A stretch of 53,977 bases of DNA from Bacteroidales bacterium UBA2295. Its GTDB lineage: Bacteria; Bacteroidota; Bacteroidia; Bacteroidales; Tenuifilaceae. The stretch spans positions 1 to 53,977 of the forward strand of contig DDWD01000220.1 in assembly GCA_002345825.1 (NCBI GenBank), given 5' to 3'. Below, in pieces: positions 49,502 through 53,977 of this stretch. Each line of letters begins with the position of its first letter. The stretch's first letter is position 1. Both the position numbers and the translations under genes were made by a program. The notes beneath the pieces are model-generated. The model saw nothing but the letters and a program-made list of their open reading frames with translations. It had not been told where the DNA came from and did not search any database.

Positions 49502-50887
49502 ATGAAGACAAAATCAATTTCATTTTTCAAGAATTTTCTCATTGCTAGTGCTCTGGTTCTGATACTTTCAATGTCATCGTGCAAGTCGCAAGTTGATATT
49601 GACAACGAACCATTTAAAGTAGAGCATCCAGCTTGGGCTTTCGATGCCACCATTTACGAAGTGAATGTTAGACAGTACACACCTGAAGGAACTTTTGCTG
49701 CATTTGAGGAACATTTGCCTCGCCTAAGCGAGCTGGGCGTGAAAATTCTGTGGCTTATGCCAATTCATCCAATAGGAGAGTTGGAGCGTAAGGGTACGCT
49801 CGGAAGTTACTATTCAATAAAAGATTATAAGGGAATTAACCCTGAGTTTGGCAATTTGGATGATTTTAAAAAGCTCGTGAACAAAGCCCATGAGTTTGGA
49901 ATGAAGGTTATTATTGACTGGGTAGCAAATCACACCTCCCATGATAACCATTTAGTGTTTGAACATCCAGATTGGTACACCCGCGATTCTGTAGGCAACT
50001 TGGTTTCACCATTCGATTGGACCGATGTAGTTCAGCTAAATTACGACAATGCTGAGCTGAGGGAGTATATGCTGGGAGCCCTTAAGTTTTGGGTTGAGGA
50101 GGCTGATATTGATGGTTATCGTTGCGATGTGGCCTCGATGGTACCAACCGATTTTTGGAACAACGCTCGGGTTGAGTTGGATAAGATAAAACCAGTTTTT
50201 ATGCTTGCCGAAGCAGAAGAGGAAGAGTTGCAAGAGTTTGCTTTTGATGCAGACTATGGCTGGGAGTTTCACCATATTATGAATGGCATTGCCAAGGGCG
50301 AAAAAACAGTCCTAGATATCGACGAGTACTATCAGCGCGAGCTGGTTCGATACCCCAAGAATACAATTAAGATGCATTTTACCAGCAATCATGACGAGAA
50401 TAGCTGGGCAGGTACCGAGTTCGATAGAATGGGTGAGGCAGCAGCCAAGTCGTTTGCAGCACTTACCTATGTTATCCCCGGTATGCCATTGATATATAAT
50501 GGACAGGAAGTTGCATTTAAGCGAATGCTTAAGTTTTTTGATAAGGATGAGATAGATTGGACAGCAAACGAGGAGTTTACTTCTCTTTACAAGAGCTTAG
50601 TTAGCCTCAGAAGTAAAAACACTGCTCTGCATGCCGCTCAGAATGGGGCCGATATGTTTAGGGTAAAAACAAGCAACGACGTGAATGTTTTTGCCATTAC
50701 CCGCGAAAATGATAAAGATAAGGTATTTGCGATATTCAACTTCTCAAACCTAAACCAGGAGGTTAACCTAGAGGGTGATGCATATGTTGGGACATACACA
50801 AATGTTTTTACTGACAAAACAACCGAATTTGCTCAGGGAGCCAAAATGGATCTTGCTCCTTGGGAGTTTTTTATTTATGTAAAATAA
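49502..50887 (+). CDS. GH13 alpha-amylase family lipoprotein
   Basis: The 461-residue protein has a lipoprotein signal peptide whose lipobox is LSMSSC, with Cys27 as the lipidated residue, then a GH13 (beta/alpha)8 domain from about residue 50. The GH13 regions I-IV appear as IDWVANHTS (near 139), GYRCDVAS (near 206) with nucleophile Asp209, the acid/base Glu237 in MLAEAEE, and FTSNHDENSW (near 293) with Asp298. A C-terminal beta-sandwich of about 90 residues follows. It is probably an outer-membrane-anchored alpha-glucan hydrolase or transglycosylase. The substrate is unclear. It is a single gene with a terminator at 50908-50940. Confidence 0.93.
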   Translation: MKTKSISFFKNFLIASALVLILSMSSCKSQVDIDNEPFKVEHPAWAFDATIYEVNVRQYTPEGTFAAFEEHLPRLSELGVKILWLMPIHPIGELERKGTLGSYYSIKDYKGINPEFGNLDDFKKLVNKAHEFGMKVIIDWVANHTSHDNHLVFEHPDWYTRDSVGNLVSPFDWTDVVQLNYDNAELREYMLGALKFWVEEADIDGYRCDVASMVPTDFWNNARVELDKIKPVFMLAEAEEEELQEFAFDADYGWEFHHIMNGIAKGEKTVLDIDEYYQRELVRYPKNTIKMHFTSNHDENSWAGTEFDRMGEAAAKSFAALTYVIPGMPLIYNGQEVAFKRMLKFFDKDEIDWTANEEFTSLYKSLVSLRSKNTALHAAQNGADMFRVKTSNDVNVFAITRENDKDKVFAIFNFSNLNQEVNLEGDAYVGTYTNVFTDKTTEFAQGAKMDLAPWEFFIYVK

Positions 50888-50907
50888 CCCCTTTCTACTA
50901 ACAAGCG

Positions 50908-50940
50908 AAAGCTCATTCTTCGATGCAGAATGGGCTTTTT
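50908..50940 (+). terminator. Terminator after the GH13 gene
   Basis: AAAGCTCATTCT (50908-50919) pairs with AGAATGGGCTTT (50927-50938), with one G-U pair, loop of 7, followed by T residues. Confidence 0.85.
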
Positions 50941-51008
50941 GCATTAATTATCGATTCCGTTTTACTAGTTTTTTAAACATTTTTCTCGAGAGGTTCGAAC
51001 CCTTTTGC

Positions 51009-51016
51009 TACTTTTG
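51009..51016 (+). promoter_or_regulatory. Candidate -7 promoter element for the flavodiiron protein gene
   Basis: TACTTTTG, exact TAnnTTTG match, 50 bases before the preferred ATG at 51059. This position also argues against the longer frame from 51005. Confidence 0.5.
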
Positions 51017-51058
51017 TGTACTTATTTCACAACGACAAACTATTCAAATATTATCGAT

Positions 51059-52249
51059 ATGCATTACACAGTTCCTGTAAAGGGTAAAGTTCATTGGATT
51101 GGAGTGAACGATCGGCGCAAAAGGCTTTTTGAGAATATGTGGACTCTTGAACGTGGTGTCTCCTATAACTCATACCTAATTGTTGATGATAAAACGGTAT
51201 TGGTTGATACCATTGAGGATAGAGCTGCCGGTAACTACATCGAGCGAATAGAGAAATTGCTCAACGGGCGCAAACTCGATTATTTAATTATTAACCATAT
51301 GGAACCCGACCATTCGGGCGAGGTTAAAGCAATATTCGACCATTTTGATGGGGTAACCATTGTGGGCAACGTGAAAACCTTTAAAATGGTAGAGGCTTAC
51401 TGGGGAATTACGGATAGGTTGCTTAAGGTAGATGATGGTGATGAGCTAAACCTGGGTCATCATCACCTTAAGTTTGTGATGACTCCATGGGTGCATTGGC
51501 CCGAAACGATGATGACATACGATATCACTGAGCAAATACTATTCTCTGGCGATGCATTTGGCAGTTTTGGAACGCTCGATGGTGGAATTTTCGACGATGA
51601 GATTAATTTCGATTTCTTTGAAGATGAGATGCGGAGATACTACTCCAATATTGTTGGCCCCTACAGCAATATGGTTCAAAAGGCTTTTGCCAAGCTAAGT
51701 GGTGTACCCGTAAAAATTGTTGCCCCAGTACACGGTCCTGTTTGGCGCGAAAATCCGCAAAAAGTTTTGGATTTGTATAACAGGTGGAGCTTGCATAAGG
51801 CCGAGGAAGGTGTAGTTATTGTTGTAGCTTCGATGTATGGAAATACTGAGCTAATGGCCGACTACATAGGCCGCAGGTTGGCCGAGAATGGCATTAAAAA
51901 CATCCGAATTCACGATGTGTCTCGAACTCATATTAGCCATTTAATAAATGAAATATGGAAATACAAAGGGCTAATTCTTGGTTCATGTGCCTATAATGGG
52001 CATATGTTTCCACTCATGGAGAATTTAACCCGTGAAATTATTCATATGAAGATTAAGGATAAATTCCTTGGAATATTTGGCAGCTACAGCTGGAATGGGG
52101 GTGGCGTAAAAAATCTGATGAAGTTTGCTGAGGAATCGGGGCTAGAATTGGTTGCCGACCCAGCCGAAATTTATGGTAAGCCATCGGACGATAAGTACCA
52201 TCAGTGCGATGTGATAGCCAAGGAAATGGCTCAGAAACTAAAAAGTTAG
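51059..52249 (+). CDS. Flavodiiron protein (FprA/ROO type A flavoprotein)
   Basis: The 396-residue protein has an N-terminal metallo-beta-lactamase-like di-iron domain with NHMEPDHSG giving His80, Glu82, Asp84 and His85, further ligands in WVHWPETM (near 146), SGDAFGSFG (near 163) and APVHGPVW (near 225), followed by a C-terminal flavodoxin domain (VVASMYGNTELMADYIG, from about 257) that binds FMN. Family members reduce O2 to water or NO to N2O, protecting anaerobes. The electron donor is usually rubredoxin, and one is encoded at 2915-3070. The frame could extend upstream to a TTG at 51005, but the ATG is preferred because the -7 box lies in that extension. Confidence 0.94.
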   Translation: MHYTVPVKGKVHWIGVNDRRKRLFENMWTLERGVSYNSYLIVDDKTVLVDTIEDRAAGNYIERIEKLLNGRKLDYLIINHMEPDHSGEVKAIFDHFDGVTIVGNVKTFKMVEAYWGITDRLLKVDDGDELNLGHHHLKFVMTPWVHWPETMMTYDITEQILFSGDAFGSFGTLDGGIFDDEINFDFFEDEMRRYYSNIVGPYSNMVQKAFAKLSGVPVKIVAPVHGPVWRENPQKVLDLYNRWSLHKAEEGVVIVVASMYGNTELMADYIGRRLAENGIKNIRIHDVSRTHISHLINEIWKYKGLILGSCAYNGHMFPLMENLTREIIHMKIKDKFLGIFGSYSWNGGGVKNLMKFAEESGLELVADPAEIYGKPSDDKYHQCDVIAKEMAQKLKS

Positions 52250-52267
52250 AGAGAGATTTTTAGAAAA

Positions 52268-52296
52268 AGAAGAGGGGCTCCAAACCCCTCTTTTCT
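52268..52296. terminator. Bidirectional terminator between the flavodiiron and sensor genes
   Basis: AAGAGGGG (52270-52277) pairs with CCCCTCTT (52285-52292), loop of 7, flanked by A- and T-runs. It ends 5 bases before the sensor stop codon. Confidence 0.88.
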
Positions 52297-52300
52297 ATAT

Positions 52301-53977
52301 CTATCCGTTTTTATCCCCTTTTATCTGATCGAGTTCACTCTTGGTTCGTAGATAGTTTTCGCGGTAGAACTCGAGTTCCTCAAGGCTTTCGCGCATTCGT
52401 TCCTCTTTTTCTTGCAGCTCTGCTGCTTGATCTTGAAACTGTTTGATTAGATTGATGTTGCGGTCATTCATTTTTACGTTATATAAACTCGAGGCTATGT
52501 TGAAAGCAATCTTTTTGATGAAATCAATCTCCTCGGGTTTAAATTCTTCAAATCGGGCCATTTCCAATACGCCGAGTACGTTATCCTCTGTGCTAAGAGG
52601 GACTAGTAAGATGCATTTTGGCTTGCTGCTTCCTAACCCTGAATTTATTTCGTAGTAGCTATCGGGGATGTTATTTATAACTTGAATCTGATTATCGGTA
52701 AAAGTAGCGCCAACAAGTCCCTTGCCGGGTTCTATGGTTGCGTTTTGCTCAATCATTTGCTTGTTACCCCCGTAGTGAGCTACAAGTTGCAGCTGATTTT
52801 GCTCTTGCTCTCCTTCGTCATCAATAATGTACAGGGCGCCTAGCTTGGCACCAAGATACTTCACCAATGTTGTGAGCACTTTTCGGCTCAGCACATCAAA
52901 ATTATCCTTGTGTACAGAGAGTACTTGGTTCACCTTAGCCAGCCCTTTACCAATCCAGTTTTGAATCTTTTCGCGCTCCTGATGATCGAGCACAGCTTTA
53001 TGCTGGCTTTGCAGTTCGCTGGTTCGCTCTTCAACCTTTTGCTCAAGGCTTTCCTTTTCCTTGGCCAGCTCAATGCTAAGCGCTTCGTTTTGGTTTATTG
53101 CCCGACCCGATTTACTGGTCATTGTAAAAGATTGCAGTAGCATAAACGTAACTAAACCATAGGGCGCCACGTAGGGTGTTTGGATTAGCTCCATGCTGCT
53201 CAGCACATCGTTTATGGCTGTTGCGTACAGAAAAAACATCCCAATAAATGTAAATATTGCCCCTTCACGACCCTTGAAGGTGGCAATCAGCAGAACTCCA
53301 AAGGTTAGGTAAAGACCACCAACAAGCAGGTAAAGTTCAAATATCATATTGAACTTTCCAAAAATGGCAGCAGGCGTAGCAAAAATGAACAGTCCAAATA
53401 ATCCACCCAGGCCTACCATTAGGTTTTTTATCCAAGTAGGAAACTCATTTTTGTAGAGATTGTATATGAAAAGAGCAAAGAAGGGAATTGTGCAATATCC
53501 GGAAAAATTATCGATGGAGAGTAAAAATTCCCAGCTAATATTTGGGAAAATATAAGCCAAAAGCCTATCACCCGTTGATATATTTCTAAGAATCATAACA
53601 AGGCTCAGTATCCCAAAGTATAGGTTCGAAACATCCTTACGTCTGAATAGGAACATGATGATGTGGTTCAGTCCAATAATAAGGATAATCCCTATAACAA
53701 GTAGGTTAAGGATGTCTAAATTCCTACTTTCCCTCTTTAGCGTTTCAAAACTCCCAATATACGATGGCCAAGCCAACCCAGCTCGCCGGTGCGAAAAGTT
53801 TGAGACCTGAATTACAACCTGTATTCTTTGGATTTTTTCCGTTGTGCCAGGTATAACAAAAGGTATATCATCAATTAAGAACCTGGGGGCATGTTCTGTA
53901 TCGGTCGTTGCCACAGTTCCTGCCTGAGCTGTTAGATTTCCGTTCATCAATAGCTTATAGCTTGTAAAAACTGAGGG
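52301..53977 (-). CDS. 7TMR-DISM sensor with GAF domain, 5' end cut by window edge
   Basis: The frame runs to the edge without a stop, so the start lies outside; the apparent ATG at 53945-53947 is probably internal. Visible are the end of an extracellular 7TMR-DISMED2-type ligand domain (about the first 85 residues, containing the VIQVSNFSHRRAGLAWPSYIG segment), seven hydrophobic helices of the 7TMR-DISM bundle (about 90-285), a coiled coil with EKESLEQKVEERTSELQ (near 305), a GAF domain (about 360-490), and a C-terminal coiled coil ending SELDQIKGDKNG. No histidine-kinase, GGDEF or PP2C domain is present. Family members sense small molecules at the inner membrane and pass the signal on. The output is unknown. 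Confidence 0.82.
   Translation of the reverse strand, partial: PSVFTSYKLLMNGNLTAQAGTVATTDTEHAPRFLIDDIPFVIPGTTEKIQRIQVVIQVSNFSHRRAGLAWPSYIGSFETLKRESRNLDILNLLVIGIILIIGLNHIIMFLFRRKDVSNLYFGILSLVMILRNISTGDRLLAYIFPNISWEFLLSIDNFSGYCTIPFFALFIYNLYKNEFPTWIKNLMVGLGGLFGLFIFATPAAIFGKFNMIFELYLLVGGLYLTFGVLLIATFKGREGAIFTFIGMFFLYATAINDVLSSMELIQTPYVAPYGLVTFMLLQSFTMTSKSGRAINQNEALSIELAKEKESLEQKVEERTSELQSQHKAVLDHQEREKIQNWIGKGLAKVNQVLSVHKDNFDVLSRKVLTTLVKYLGAKLGALYIIDDEGEQEQNQLQLVAHYGGNKQMIEQNATIEPGKGLVGATFTDNQIQVINNIPDSYYEINSGLGSSKPKCILLVPLSTEDNVLGVLEMARFEEFKPEEIDFIKKIAFNIASSLYNVKMNDRNINLIKQFQDQAAELQEKEERMRESLEELEFYRENYLRTKSELDQIKGDKNG

Noticed and set aside
51005..51058. Longer flavodiiron protein from a TTG at 51005
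   Set aside because: The -7 box lies inside this extension and the ATG at 51059 matches family N-termini.
1..53977. CRISPR array, tRNA or rRNA genes
   Set aside because: No repeated spacer pattern, no cloverleaf-like sequence and no rRNA signature was seen while reading the intergenic regions by eye; a dedicated scan was not possible.

Overview
The window reads as a chromosomal segment of a Bacteroidota bacterium, most likely a member of the Bacteroidales. The signs are a CarboxypepD_reg/plug TonB-dependent receptor, a CBM9-DUF5916 outer-membrane protein, MacB/FtsX permeases with no adjacent ATPase, SiaB/SiaC (DUF1987) proteins, DivIC/FtsB and ThiS proteins of the type common there, and start codons that lack Shine-Dalgarno sequences. 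Eight of the eleven upstream regions marked below carry an exact TAnnTTTG-type -7 box on the coding strand within about 100 bases of the start. Rubredoxin plus a flavodiiron protein suggest an anaerobe or microaerophile. No rRNA, tRNA, CRISPR array or prophage was seen. Gene density is high and most genes are intact housekeeping genes.

Layout. 1-470: tail of an IS4-type transposase, a REP-like hairpin and the promoter of the polyamine pair. 468-2371: agmatinase and a deoxyhypusine-synthase-like enzyme. 2422-4543 (minus): OsmC, rubredoxin, an orphan SiaC-like protein and a DUF457 membrane protein. 4623-6029: RlmD. 6047-9311 (minus): DivIC/FtsB-like, ThiS-like and a TonB-dependent receptor. 9392-15795 (plus): Hsp20, a five-repeat DUF349 protein, PyrG and YidC. 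15943-26701 (minus): SiaB/SiaC, a THUMP methyltransferase with a DEAD-box helicase, an S41 protease, GuaA, RNase Z with a STAS protein, and ribosomal protein S1. 27020-32815 (plus): a nucleotide-sugar operon (UXS, RfbA, RfbC, RfbD, phosphohexomutase) ending in a TauE-like permease. 32820-39382 (minus): TonB-ExbD-ExbB behind a giant TamB-like protein. 39475-40491: TsaD. 40507-45624 (minus): DUF5916 protein and an ABC permease. 45995-48088: PgpH-like 7TM-HD phosphohydrolase. 48162-49256 (minus): 6-phosphofructokinase. 49502-52249 (plus): GH13 lipoprotein and flavodiiron protein. 52301-end (minus): a 7TMR-DISM/GAF sensor cut by the window edge.

Themes. Several genes serve ribosome biogenesis and translation (RlmD, THUMP methyltransferase, DEAD helicase, S1, TsaD, RNase Z, YidC). 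Several serve the envelope (TamB-Exb-TonB, TonB receptor, DUF5916 protein, sugar nucleotides). A scattered partner-switching/phosphorylation layer is also present: two SiaC paralogues, one SiaB kinase, a STAS antagonist, and a 7TMR-DISM-GAF protein without a recognisable output enzyme. No clearly new multi-gene defence or mobile system is visible. The most interesting leads are the duplicated SiaC proteins, one of which appears to lack the expected phospho-threonine and sits in a rubredoxin operon; the agmatinase/DHS-like pair; the TamB-ExbB-ExbD-TonB arrangement; and a perfect GTGTTCG palindrome between the ABC permease and the 7TM-HD gene.
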